Part shown: piece by piece, positions 8,983 through 17,830 of the stretch
Position numbering within the stretch: position 1 is the first letter of the stretch
Layout: each line of letters begins with the position of its first letter
NCBI RefSeq assembly: GCF_023228785.1
Contig: NZ_JALOAN010000008.1
Location: forward strand, 1 to 64,000
Direction: 5' to 3'
Origin: Sulfurimonas sp.
GTDB taxonomy: Bacteria; Campylobacterota; Campylobacteria; Campylobacterales; Sulfurimonadaceae
Length of the DNA stretch: 64,000 nt
The notes under the pieces: generated by a model
The model's database searches: none
What the model was told of the DNA's origin: nothing
Seen by the model: the letters and a program-made list of their open reading frames with translations, nothing else
Translations under genes and position numbers: made by a program

Positions 8983-9573
8983 TTAGTCAAAGTTAAAATC
9001 TTTTTGTGAGCCATCAAGCATAAGGAGTCTGCAACTTCTCTCTAAGACAGCTAACTTCTTCGCCATCTCATGTAAATCTCTGTTAAATGAGTAGACTCCA
9101 TAACCTCTGATAACCATTATATTTGTTTTTTTTGTTTGAAAATAGTAGGCTATCTCACTTTGAGCTCGCTCATACCAATCTTCAAACTGTTTTGGATCTA
9201 CTATCTCAATAGAGCCAAGCTCTTTAAAACCGAAATAATCTTTTGGTTTTATTATGCTATGTTCAAGCGAGTAGGCAGTTGTAAATGGAGGCATCGTAAA
9301 AGAGACAAACTTTGCATCAGAGATCTGTGAATAGATGCTAAAGTGTATCTTTGAGTCGATGCTCGCTTGATTCCATCTATAATCTTTTTTAAAATAAAGC
9401 TCTATCATAGAGTCTTCATTTAAAGCATCAAAAACTGCATCTTTTGTATTTATAAGAAATCTATTTGTTTCCGTTTTTGCAGAGATAGAACCATGATAGA
9501 TCCCAAAGAAATCTTTTCTAAACATGGAGAGTGCTAGAGTTTTTAGCTTGTTTTTTAAGTGTTCTCTGCCCAT
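8983..9573 (-). CDS. Class II aldolase/adducin-like protein, degenerate metal site
   Basis: The 196-residue protein resembles the class II aldolase/adducin fold: an N-terminal FFGIYHGSISAK segment (compare the family's G-N-S motif), a central beta region and a C-terminal IRGYGVYSFNRDLHEMAKKLAVLER helix, matching the family's G-H-G-V...A...A...E ending. The family's metal-binding H-x-H segment appears to be replaced by SFTMPPFTTAYS. Enzyme activity is therefore doubtful; a non-catalytic role is possible. It starts 4 bases after the dnaJ stop and is probably cotranscribed with it. I give no symbol because the substrate is unknown. Confidence 0.65.
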   Translation of the reverse strand: MGREHLKNKLKTLALSMFRKDFFGIYHGSISAKTETNRFLINTKDAVFDALNEDSMIELYFKKDYRWNQASIDSKIHFSIYSQISDAKFVSFTMPPFTTAYSLEHSIIKPKDYFGFKELGSIEIVDPKQFEDWYERAQSEIAYYFQTKKTNIMVIRGYGVYSFNRDLHEMAKKLAVLERSCRLLMLDGSQKDFNFD

Positions 9574-9577
9574 AAAA

Positions 9578-10699
9578 TTATTTAAACCAGCTTTTCATCT
9601 TCTCTATAGCAGAGTCAAGCACTCCCTCGTGTGGCTTAGACTCGATGCCAAAAGAGTCTTGTAATTTTTTAAGCAACTCTTTTTGCTCATCATTTAGTTT
9701 TTTAGGATAAGAGATATTTACCTGAGCTATCAAGTTTCCTTTTCCATGTCCATGAACATCTTCAACACCCTCACCTCTAAAAGTAAAGTGTTGTTTGTCT
9801 TTTGTACCAATATCTAGCTTTAATTCCAACTCACCTCTTAGAGATGGAATAACAAGAGTCTCTCCCGCTACTGCTTGAGTAAAAAATACAGGAATCGCAA
9901 TATAGACATCATTGCCATCTCTTTGGAAATGCTTATCTGGTTTTACTCCAAAAGTTACATAGAGATCTCCACGCATACCCTTTTTACTAACATTTCCTTT
10001 GCCAGATACTCTTAAGCGATTGCCCTCATCTATACCTTTTGGTATCTTGATGCTAACACTCTCTTGAACTTCCTCAAAACCCCTTCCCTTACAGCTATTA
10101 CAAGCATCAGCTACAGAGCTTCCTGTTCCTTGACACACTGGACAAGTTTGTGAAAAAGTCATAAAACCTTGTTTCATATAGACTTGACCTTGACCCTTAC
10201 ACTGAGCACAAGTTGAGAGCTTTGCATCTTTTGCACCAGTTCCCTTACAAGGTTTACACGCTTTTTTGTAGGTAAACTCTATCTCTTTTTCACATCCAAA
10301 AATAGCTTCATCAAATGCGATATACATTTCTACATTTAGATCTAGTGGATATTTATCCATATCCGCTGGATTTTGGCGGCGGCTTCGCCCACCTCCAAAG
10401 CCACTAAACATCTCTTCAAACATAGATCCAAGATCATCAAAACCACCAGAAGATTGACTTCTGCCACCCATACCTTGAAGTCCCTCTTTACCATAACGGT
10501 CATAGATACTTCTTTGTTTATCATCACTTAAACACTGATATGCTTCGTTGCATATTTTAAACTTATGTTCAGCCTCTTTGTCACCTGCATTTTTATCTGG
10601 ATGAAACTCTTTAGCTAATCTTCTATAGGCTTTTTTTATAGTAGTTTTATCGGCATCCTTACTTACTTCAAGTATTTCATAATAGCTCATATCTTGCAT
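9578..10699 (-). CDS. dnaJ: Chaperone DnaJ
   Basis: DnaJ is the Hsp40 co-chaperone that delivers unfolded substrates to DnaK and stimulates its ATPase. The 373-residue protein has a J-domain (residues 4-70) with the HPD motif in EFHPDKN, a Gly/Phe-rich linker (about 75-110), four zinc-binding CxxCxGxG repeats (CKPCKGTG, CAQCKGQG, CPVCQGTG, CNSCKGRG) and the C-terminal peptide-binding domain. Start codon M1 is preceded by AGGA. It is divergent from mltA and followed by the aldolase-like gene. No CIRCE or HrcA-type operator is visible in the short upstream region. Confidence 0.97.
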   Translation of the reverse strand: MQDMSYYEILEVSKDADKTTIKKAYRRLAKEFHPDKNAGDKEAEHKFKICNEAYQCLSDDKQRSIYDRYGKEGLQGMGGRSQSSGGFDDLGSMFEEMFSGFGGGRSRRQNPADMDKYPLDLNVEMYIAFDEAIFGCEKEIEFTYKKACKPCKGTGAKDAKLSTCAQCKGQGQVYMKQGFMTFSQTCPVCQGTGSSVADACNSCKGRGFEEVQESVSIKIPKGIDEGNRLRVSGKGNVSKKGMRGDLYVTFGVKPDKHFQRDGNDVYIAIPVFFTQAVAGETLVIPSLRGELELKLDIGTKDKQHFTFRGEGVEDVHGHGKGNLIAQVNISYPKKLNDEQKELLKKLQDSFGIESKPHEGVLDSAIEKMKSWFK

Positions 10700-10733
10700 A
10701 GTTTATAATATCCTAACACATAAATTTTTTGCA

Positions 10734-10739
10734 ATTATA
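10734..10739 (-). promoter_or_regulatory. -10 box (TATAAT) for dnaJ
   Basis: The minus strand reads TATAAT here, 35-40 bases before the dnaJ ATG, giving a short leader containing TTAGGA as ribosome binding site. Confidence 0.5.
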
Positions 10740-10760
10740 TCGTTTTTAATTTAATATATG

Positions 10761-10766
10761 TATAAT
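10761..10766 (+). promoter_or_regulatory. -10 box (TATAAT) immediately before mltA
   Basis: TATAAT ends only 7 bases before the mltA ATG at 10774, so the expected transcription start coincides with the start codon. There is no Shine-Dalgarno sequence in between, suggesting a leaderless mRNA. Confidence 0.55.
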
Positions 10767-10773
10767 TGCCCTC

Positions 10774-11862
10774 ATGAGACAAATCACTATTATATTACTA
10801 AGCATTTCTCTTTTTTTCTGGGGATGTTCTAAAAAACCACATATCAAAATCAAAGAGTTACCAAACACCTACTTAAGCGAGTCTAGCTTTGATGACCTTG
10901 CTCAATGGGAGGATGAAAACCATCAAGAGGCGCTCAAAAGTTTTGTCAACAACTGCAATAGCAAAAAAGCGCAAGAGATCTATGGCTTACTTTGTAAAAA
11001 GGCATTGGTAGCTACAGATCCAAAGAACTTTTTTGAATCTGAGTTTAATCTTTACACGATTGTGCCACAAAATAGTGAGGATAAAGGATTATTAACGGGT
11101 TATTATGAACCTACCTTAAGAGGATCTCTTACAAAAGAAGAGCCATATATATATCCAGTATATGAAGAACCAACAGATCTTATAAGTGTTGAGTTATCTA
11201 GTATATATGAAGATTTAAAAAACTACAGATTAAGAGGTCGCTTAGAGGGAAATAAGTTAGTTCCTTACTATAAAAGAGAAGATAGCGACAAGATAGATGC
11301 AGAGGTTATTTGTTATAGTGATTCAAAGCTTGATATCTTTTTTTTAGAGATTCAAGGCTCAGGACGAGTGGAGTTAGATAATGGTGAGAATATCTATGTC
11401 GGCTATGCAAATCAAAATGGTCACAAATATAACTCTATAGGAAAATATCTTATAGATCAAGGCGAGATAAATCGTGAAGATATGTCAATGCAAAATCTAA
11501 GAGAGTGGCTAAAGAAAAATCCAAACAGAATCGATGAAGTTCTAAACTACAACAACTCACTAGTCTTTTTTCAAAAAAAATCACATAGTGCATCTGGAGC
11601 TCTAGGGCTTGTTTTAGAACCAATGCGCTCAGTTGCAGTGGATCCGAACAAAATCCCTCTAGGAAGCGTCCTCTTTTTAAAATCAAAAATAGATGATAAA
11701 GATATAAACAGAGTTGTAGTGGCTCAAGATGTAGGCGGTGCAATAAAAGGCACGCTTAGAGCTGATATGTTTTTTGGTTCAGGCGAAGATGCAAGGCATA
11801 GTGCTGGACACCTCATCTCACCTCTTTCTTTGTGGATACTTCTGCCAAAGGAAGCTAAATGA
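10774..11862 (+). CDS. mltA: Membrane-bound lytic murein transglycosylase A
   Basis: MltA cleaves peptidoglycan glycan strands non-hydrolytically to give 1,6-anhydro-MurNAc ends. The 362-residue protein is a predicted lipoprotein (lipobox LFFWGC, acylated C18). It has the MltA domain signature LTGYYEPTLRGS (about residues 108-119) and the C-terminal 3D domain with VAQDVGGAIKGTLRADMFFG, which holds the catalytic aspartate. ATG 10774 follows the -10 box so closely that translation is probably leaderless. Its stop overlaps the recR start by ATGA, so mltA, recR and pldA form one operon. Confidence 0.92.
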   Translation: MRQITIILLSISLFFWGCSKKPHIKIKELPNTYLSESSFDDLAQWEDENHQEALKSFVNNCNSKKAQEIYGLLCKKALVATDPKNFFESEFNLYTIVPQNSEDKGLLTGYYEPTLRGSLTKEEPYIYPVYEEPTDLISVELSSIYEDLKNYRLRGRLEGNKLVPYYKREDSDKIDAEVICYSDSKLDIFFLEIQGSGRVELDNGENIYVGYANQNGHKYNSIGKYLIDQGEINREDMSMQNLREWLKKNPNRIDEVLNYNNSLVFFQKKSHSASGALGLVLEPMRSVAVDPNKIPLGSVLFLKSKIDDKDINRVVVAQDVGGAIKGTLRADMFFGSGEDARHSAGHLISPLSLWILLPKEAK

Positions 11863-12428
11863 AGCACTCTCTAGATAAGTTTAACCGTCTTGTTGATGCT
11901 CTTCAAGAGTTGCCAACTATTGGTAAGAAATCTGCAACAAGACTGGCTTATCATATGCTTATCAAAGATAGTTTTGTGGGGATGAAAATTTCTCACAGCA
12001 TAGAAGAAGCACTAGGATGCCTCAAAAAATGTACTAAATGCGGTGGCATGACTGAAGATGAATTGTGTTTTATCTGTTCAGATGAGAGAAGAGATGCGAG
12101 CACTCTTTGCATCATAGAAAATGCAAAAGATATACTGCTTTTTGAAGACAATGGTCTCTTTGATGGTAGATATTTTGTACTAGATTCATTAGAAGAGCTT
12201 AGCATTTCAAACCTCTTTAAGATAGTTGAGAGTGGAGTAAATGAGATAATCTTCGCCCTTACTCCTTCTATTGCAAACGATGCTATTATGATGTATATAG
12301 AAGATAAGCTAGGTTCATTTAAAATAAATTTTTCTAAAATTGCGCAAGGTGTACCAACTGGTGTAAGTTTAGAAAATATAGATATATTATCGCTCACAAG
12401 AGCCATAGAAGATAGAGTAAAGGTTTAA
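11859..12428 (+). CDS. recR: Recombination mediator RecR
   Basis: RecR helps load RecA at gaps with RecO/RecF. The 189-residue protein has the N-terminal helix-hairpin-helix (LVDALQELPTIGKKSATRLAYHML), a four-Cys zinc finger (CTKCGG ... CFIC) at about residues 56-72, and a Toprim domain (STLCIIENAKDILLFED ... EIIFALTPS). Translation is coupled to mltA through an ATGA overlap; pldA starts 2 bases after its stop. Confidence 0.96.
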   Translation: MKHSLDKFNRLVDALQELPTIGKKSATRLAYHMLIKDSFVGMKISHSIEEALGCLKKCTKCGGMTEDELCFICSDERRDASTLCIIENAKDILLFEDNGLFDGRYFVLDSLEELSISNLFKIVESGVNEIIFALTPSIANDAIMMYIEDKLGSFKINFSKIAQGVPTGVSLENIDILSLTRAIEDRVKV

Positions 12429-12430
12429 AT

Positions 12431-13327
12431 ATGAAGTATATTTTGGTTTTGGTTTTTTTAGTTTTAAGCCTTATGGCTGCTGAGAGAAAGTATAAAGAAA
12501 TTGAGAGTTATGATATTACTAATATAGAAGATGAAATCTCAAAAAAAAGTATGCGAAAGTGGTTAGATGAAGATTTTGGACTAAAGCCACATAGAGCAAA
12601 TTATCTCTTACCATATGGATATAGAAATGGTGATTATAAATCTTATGTTCCTACGGATGAGTATAGAAATACAGAAGCTGAGCTTCAAGTGAGTATTAAA
12701 CTATATCTTGGAACAAATCTTTTAGGATTTGATGAGAGTTACTACTTAGCTTATTCACACCTAGCATTTTGGCAAATCTTTGCTGAATCTTCTCCATTTA
12801 GAGAGACTAACTATACCCCTGAGGCTTTTGTTGATTTTCCTGTTATAAAAAGAGAAACTTACTTCAACATGAGATCTCTAAGACTAGGAATAGCTCACAC
12901 TTCAAATGGTCAAGGAAGTAACAAAGGTGTTACCTATGCTGATCCTAGCCAAAACCCAGGAAACCGCTCAAGAAATGTCAACCTTATATACACAGAACTA
13001 TCATTTCAACACGATACACTTCTTACAGAACTAAAATTTTATGCTCCTCTTCCAGGTACTGCAAATGATGAAGATAACCCAGATATCATGGACTATCTAG
13101 GATATACATCTATAAAATTTAACTACTTCTTAGGACATCATATGTTCACTCTTATGGCTAGAGGAAATTTTGCAACAGGATATGGGGCGGTAGAGTCAAC
13201 ATATTCATATCCACTTATAGATGATGCTTACTTTTACACAAAGATATTTAGTGGTTATGGAGAGAGTCTTATAGACTACAATAATGATATAACTAAGTTT
13301 TCTATAGGTTTTAGTTTCTCAAGATAA
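12431..13327 (+). CDS. pldA: Outer membrane phospholipase A
   Basis: The 298-residue protein has a signal peptide (MKYILVLVFLVLSLMAAE) and a 12-strand barrel-like alternating pattern ending in a C-terminal aromatic residue region (FSIGFSFSR). The catalytic His and Ser of the OMPLA family are seen in LGIAHTSNGQ, and the Asn in GNRSRNVNLIY. The enzyme hydrolyses acyl chains of phospholipids at the outer membrane surface as a calcium-dependent dimer; in Campylobacter and Helicobacter it is linked to haemolysis. It is the last gene of the mltA-recR-pldA operon and overlaps the convergent SulP gene by 9 bases. Confidence 0.9.
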   Translation: MKYILVLVFLVLSLMAAERKYKEIESYDITNIEDEISKKSMRKWLDEDFGLKPHRANYLLPYGYRNGDYKSYVPTDEYRNTEAELQVSIKLYLGTNLLGFDESYYLAYSHLAFWQIFAESSPFRETNYTPEAFVDFPVIKRETYFNMRSLRLGIAHTSNGQGSNKGVTYADPSQNPGNRSRNVNLIYTELSFQHDTLLTELKFYAPLPGTANDEDNPDIMDYLGYTSIKFNYFLGHHMFTLMARGNFATGYGAVESTYSYPLIDDAYFYTKIFSGYGESLIDYNNDITKFSIGFSFSR

Positions 13328-14902
13328 ATAGTAACTAGCCTCACTCATACTTGAGTAAAACTCTACCTTATCTAAAACATGGGTTTTGTTTAGTTTTAGG
13401 AGTTGGGCTTTGTCATGCTCTTTTGCTAGGATAATGATTTTAATATCATTTTTTTCTAGTTTTGTTATGAGATTTTTTAGTGTAAACATAGCAGTTAAAT
13501 CCATAAAAGGAACATCTAAAATATCTATGATGACTATTTTAGTGTTTAAAATAGAGTTTGCTTTGTTCTCAAAAGCTGTACTAGATCCAAAGAAAAAAGC
13601 GCCATTAATCTTTATAACTCTTATTTTTTTCTCTGTTAAATCCAAGTCTATCGCTTCATCTTTACTTGTAGCTTCTACTAAACTTATCTCAGACTCTTTT
13701 GTAATTCTATAGACTATAAGAAGTGCTGCTAAGACTATACCAACCCCAACTGCCGCTATTAGATCTACAAAAACCGTAGTAAAAAAAACAACTAACATAA
13801 CACTTAGATCATGTTTAGGAGCTTCTTTGTAGATAGAAATAAATCTATAGTCAAGTATTTCAATCCCTACTTTTACAAGGATTCCTGCAAGAATAGCAAG
13901 TGGGATCTGCGATGCTAATGGTGCTAAAAAGAGGACTATTAAAAGAAGTGTTATAGAGTGTACCATTCCAGATATTTTATTAGTGCCACCACTTTTTATG
14001 TTTAAAACAGTTCTCATAGTAGCTCCAGCTCCAGGAAGAGAGCCAGTTATTGCACAGAGAGAATTTCCTATACCTTGACCAATAAGTTCTCTGTTTGGTT
14101 TGTGTTTTACCCCAGTTACAGAGTCTGCAACTATGGAAGTCAAAAGAGTATCAATGGATCCAAGAATTGCTAGTGTAAAAGCTAAAGATAAAATTGTGCT
14201 GTAGTGTGAGAAGTCCATTGATGGCATAACAAATGATGGTAAAGATGATGAGATCTCGCCTATAGTCTCTACTTCTAAACCGAGGTAAACACTTAGTGGA
14301 GTTAAAACTCCTAAAGCTATAAGTGGAGCTGGTACTATTTTTTGTAATTTTGAGGGTATGAAAAACATAAGAAAAAGAGTAGCACTAGAGAGCATAAAAG
14401 TGCTAAAGTTTATGTTTAAAAGGTTCGATGGAAGTTGGATGAGAATGTCTATAATTGAAGAGTTACTCTCTAGTCCTAAGTATGGATTTATCTGCAAAAT
14501 TATTATAATTATACCTATCCCACTCATAAAACCAGAGATAACAGGGTAAGGGATGTACTGAACGAATTTACCAATCTTTGAGATCCCAAAAGCAATTTGG
14601 AATATTCCAGCTAAGAGTATAGTAGTTACAATAAGACCTAAATCAGAATTTAGACTAACAATAGCAGCTGCAATTACCACGGTCATAGGTCCAGTAGGAC
14701 CTGAGATCTGAGTTGGAGTTCCACCAAAAACAGATGCGAAAAACCCTAAAATAATAGCACCATAAATTCCTGCACTAGCACCCAAACCACTAGAGACTCC
14801 AAATGCTAAAGCTAAGGGTAAAGCGATAACAGCAACACTAATCCCACCAAAAATATTTTCTTTAATTTTCAACTTTTTATCCATTTTAATATTTGAAGCC
14901 AT
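13319..14902 (-). CDS. SulP-family anion transporter with STAS domain
   Basis: This 527-residue inner membrane protein has about 10-14 hydrophobic segments spanning residues 12-400, including the SulP signatures GVSSGLGASAGIYGAIILGF and GTPTQISGPTGPMTVV, followed by a C-terminal STAS domain (about 425-527; KINGAFFFGSST ... IIDILDVPFMDLTAM). Members carry sulfate, bicarbonate or other anions. No neighbouring carbonic anhydrase or sulfur gene helps to choose the substrate. It converges on pldA. The start ATG lies in AT-rich DNA without a strong Shine-Dalgarno sequence; the downstream ATG in MASNIKM is an alternative. Confidence 0.88.
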   Translation of the reverse strand: MASNIKMDKKLKIKENIFGGISVAVIALPLALAFGVSSGLGASAGIYGAIILGFFASVFGGTPTQISGPTGPMTVVIAAAIVSLNSDLGLIVTTILLAGIFQIAFGISKIGKFVQYIPYPVISGFMSGIGIIIIILQINPYLGLESNSSIIDILIQLPSNLLNINFSTFMLSSATLFLMFFIPSKLQKIVPAPLIALGVLTPLSVYLGLEVETIGEISSSLPSFVMPSMDFSHYSTILSLAFTLAILGSIDTLLTSIVADSVTGVKHKPNRELIGQGIGNSLCAITGSLPGAGATMRTVLNIKSGGTNKISGMVHSITLLLIVLFLAPLASQIPLAILAGILVKVGIEILDYRFISIYKEAPKHDLSVMLVVFFTTVFVDLIAAVGVGIVLAALLIVYRITKESEISLVEATSKDEAIDLDLTEKKIRVIKINGAFFFGSSTAFENKANSILNTKIVIIDILDVPFMDLTAMFTLKNLITKLEKNDIKIIILAKEHDKAQLLKLNKTHVLDKVEFYSSMSEASYYLS

Positions 14903-15012
14903 TATATATCTATATTCTTTAATAACTCTAAAAGTAACCTTTAAACTTTGCTCATCTAAAGATATGATAGTATTTCATAAAATTAAAACCCTAAGATATA
15001 AAGGAAGTGTTG

Positions 15013-17721
15013 GTGCAACATCTCATAGAGCAAAACTGGCATAGTTTAGAAACTCAAAAGATTATAGATCTTTTTCAAAGTAATGAGAGAGATGGTCTTG
15101 GCTCACTTAGTATCAAGCATAAAGAAGAATTTTTTGGTAAAAATAAGTTAGAGCAAAAAGAGCAAGACTCTCAAGTTAAAAAGTTTTTCCTGCAGTTTCA
15201 TAATGCTCTTATTTATATACTTTTAGGTGCATCTATCATCACTGCTTTTTTACATGAGTGGGTAGATAGTGGCGTTATATTTGGGGTTGTTATCATCAAT
15301 GTCATTATCGGTTATATACAAGAAGCAAAGGCTCAAGAGGCAATAGACTCACTAAAAGAGATGATGCAAACAGGGGCTATAGTTATTAGAGATGGCAAAA
15401 AGAGAAGTATAGACTCAACAGACTTAGTTCCTGGAGATATAGTGATGCTAGAGTCTGGCTCAAAAGTGCCAGCAGATCTAAGACTCATAGAAGCTAGAGA
15501 CTTAAAAGTAGATGAGTCAATGCTTACAGGAGAGTCACTTGCAACCCAAAAAAACATCCTAACTCACTCAGAAAATATCATCTTAAGTGATAGAAAAAAT
15601 ATGACTTTCTCTGGTACATTTGTAACTTATGGTCGTGCTAAAGGTATAGTAGTAGCTACTGCAAACCATACAGAGCTAGGGAAAATAGCTCATATGATCC
15701 AAAATACAACCGCCATAGATACCCCACTTACAAAAAAAATAGCATCCTTTTCTAAGTTACTCTTATATGTCATCCTAGCACTTGCTGCCTTTACTTTTTT
15801 AGTCGGAATACTTCAAGAAAACAGTGCAGTTGATACTTTTATGGCATCAGTCGCTCTTGCAGTTGGAGCTATCCCAGAGGGCTTACCAGCTGCGGTTACT
15901 ATCACTCTAGCCATTGGAGTTTCACGCATGGCAAGTAAAAATGCCATTATAAGGAAACTACCAGCGGTTGAGACACTAGGAAGTGTTACTACAATATGTT
16001 CAGATAAAACAGGAACACTTACACAAAATAAAATGAGCGTTACCAATGTCTTTTGTGCAAGAGAGTCCTACGAAATAAGTGGAGATGGATATAACCCTGT
16101 TGGAGATATTTTAAAGGGTGGTGTAAAACAAGAGAGTTTCAACGTTGATTTAGTTGAAATTTTACAAGCTGGATATCTTTGCAATGAGTCTTACTTAGTA
16201 AACAAAGATGGAGTTTATGATATTAGTGGAGATCCAACTGAGGGCGCTTTGATAGTTAGCTCTTTAAAGTGTGGCTGGGATGAACATAGACTAAATAAAT
16301 CATTTCCTAGAGTAGATCTCTTACCTTTTGAATCAGATAGACAATTTATGGCTAGTATCAACTTAGATGTGCAAAATGAGCAAAATATTATCTACGTTAA
16401 AGGCTCTATAGAAGTTGTGTTAAAGATGTGTGAATTTGAACTAGTTAACTCTCAAGCATTACCAATAGAAAAAGAGCAAATTTTAAAGCGCTTAAGTGAG
16501 TATGCAAGCAGAGGTTTAAGAGTTTTAGCTATGGCTAAAAAACCAACAAATTCTGAGCTGATTCAAGATTGTGAGCTAAAAGATGGCTTTGTATTTTTAG
16601 GGCTTCAAGCTATGATGGATCCACCAAGACAAGAAGCTATAGAAGCAGTCAAAGAGTCTAAAGAAGCTGGGATAAATGTCATTATGATAACAGGAGACCA
16701 CTCACTTACTGCTTTTTCTATAGCTAAAATGATGTCAATAGTAAGTGAAGATGCAAAGTATGAAGATTCAACACTTTTAGGCTCTCAAATGCTAGATCTT
16801 AGCGATGAAGAATTAATAGAGAAACTAAAGAGTGTTAAAGTCTTTGCAAGAGTAGAACCAGAGCAAAAACTCCGCATTGTAGATGCTCTTCAAGCAAGAG
16901 GCGAGATAGTTGCCATGACTGGTGATGGAGTAAACGATGCACCAGCTCTAAAGCAAGCAGATATCGGCATAGCGATGGGTAGAAGCGGAACTGAGGTTGC
17001 AAAAGAAGCATCTGATATGATCTTAAGTGATGATAACTTTAGATCCATAGCTCTAGCCATAAAAGAAGGTAGGATAGTTTTTGACAATCTTATAAAGTTC
17101 ATAACATGGACACTTCCAACAAACCTTGGAGAAGGACTTGTCATACTCTTAGCTGTAATGCTAGGTCTAACTCTTCCAATATTACCAGTTCAAATATTAT
17201 GGATAAATATGTCAACTGCAATCTTTTTAGGAATGATGTTAATCTTTGAAGCAGGTGAAAAAGACATTATGAAAAGGCCGCCAAGAGATCCAAAAAAACC
17301 AATACTAAGCATGGAGATGATTCGTCAGATGTTAGTAGTTGGAGTCTATATGCTCATCGCATCTTATGGTATGTTTAACTATGCACTCTCAAGCGGTTAT
17401 AGCGAGGAATATGCAAGAACTGTAGCTGTAAATATCTTCGTTTTTATTGAACTTTTTTACCTTTTCAACTGCAAAGAGTTACAACGTTCAGTCTTTAAAA
17501 CAAATATCTTTAACAACTTATATCTACTTATAGGAGTTACTTTAATGGCTCTTATTCAAATCCTTTTTACTCACCTAGAGTTTATGAACACTATCTTTAA
17601 AAGTGAACCATTAGACATATCTACATGGGTAAAGATTATTATCATCGCTTTTGGTGTCATGTTTGTAGTTGAGATAAAGAGATACTTAGAGAGAAAAATT
17701 TTAAAAGGCTTTGGCGGTTGA
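15013..17721 (+). CDS. P2-type cation-transporting ATPase
   Basis: The roughly 902-residue protein is a complete P-type ATPase: N-terminal cation ATPase domain, actuator domain with TGES (MLTGESLATQ), M4 motif AIPEGLP, phosphorylation site DKTGTLT (Asp about 331), nucleotide-binding KGSIE, hinge TGDGVNDAPALKQAD, and six C-terminal helices. PEGLP in M4 and NMSTAIFLGMMLIFE in M6 place it with PacL/CtpF-like pumps; the ion (Ca, Mn, Na or other) cannot be fixed. The start is among GTG 15007, TTG 15010 and GTG 15013; I prefer 15013 because AAGGA at 15001-15005 then has a spacing of 7. It is monocistronic. Confidence 0.88.
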   Translation: MQHLIEQNWHSLETQKIIDLFQSNERDGLGSLSIKHKEEFFGKNKLEQKEQDSQVKKFFLQFHNALIYILLGASIITAFLHEWVDSGVIFGVVIINVIIGYIQEAKAQEAIDSLKEMMQTGAIVIRDGKKRSIDSTDLVPGDIVMLESGSKVPADLRLIEARDLKVDESMLTGESLATQKNILTHSENIILSDRKNMTFSGTFVTYGRAKGIVVATANHTELGKIAHMIQNTTAIDTPLTKKIASFSKLLLYVILALAAFTFLVGILQENSAVDTFMASVALAVGAIPEGLPAAVTITLAIGVSRMASKNAIIRKLPAVETLGSVTTICSDKTGTLTQNKMSVTNVFCARESYEISGDGYNPVGDILKGGVKQESFNVDLVEILQAGYLCNESYLVNKDGVYDISGDPTEGALIVSSLKCGWDEHRLNKSFPRVDLLPFESDRQFMASINLDVQNEQNIIYVKGSIEVVLKMCEFELVNSQALPIEKEQILKRLSEYASRGLRVLAMAKKPTNSELIQDCELKDGFVFLGLQAMMDPPRQEAIEAVKESKEAGINVIMITGDHSLTAFSIAKMMSIVSEDAKYEDSTLLGSQMLDLSDEELIEKLKSVKVFARVEPEQKLRIVDALQARGEIVAMTGDGVNDAPALKQADIGIAMGRSGTEVAKEASDMILSDDNFRSIALAIKEGRIVFDNLIKFITWTLPTNLGEGLVILLAVMLGLTLPILPVQILWINMSTAIFLGMMLIFEAGEKDIMKRPPRDPKKPILSMEMIRQMLVVGVYMLIASYGMFNYALSSGYSEEYARTVAVNIFVFIELFYLFNCKELQRSVFKTNIFNNLYLLIGVTLMALIQILFTHLEFMNTIFKSEPLDISTWVKIIIIAFGVMFVVEIKRYLERKILKGFGG

Positions 17722-17830
17722 TGTAGAAATTATTGATTGGTTTTTAGGGGCATGATACTTAACAAAGTCCTTATTAATGAACATCTTGCTATTATTCGCT
17801 TAAATTTAAACTAAAAGAAAAACATAAAAT

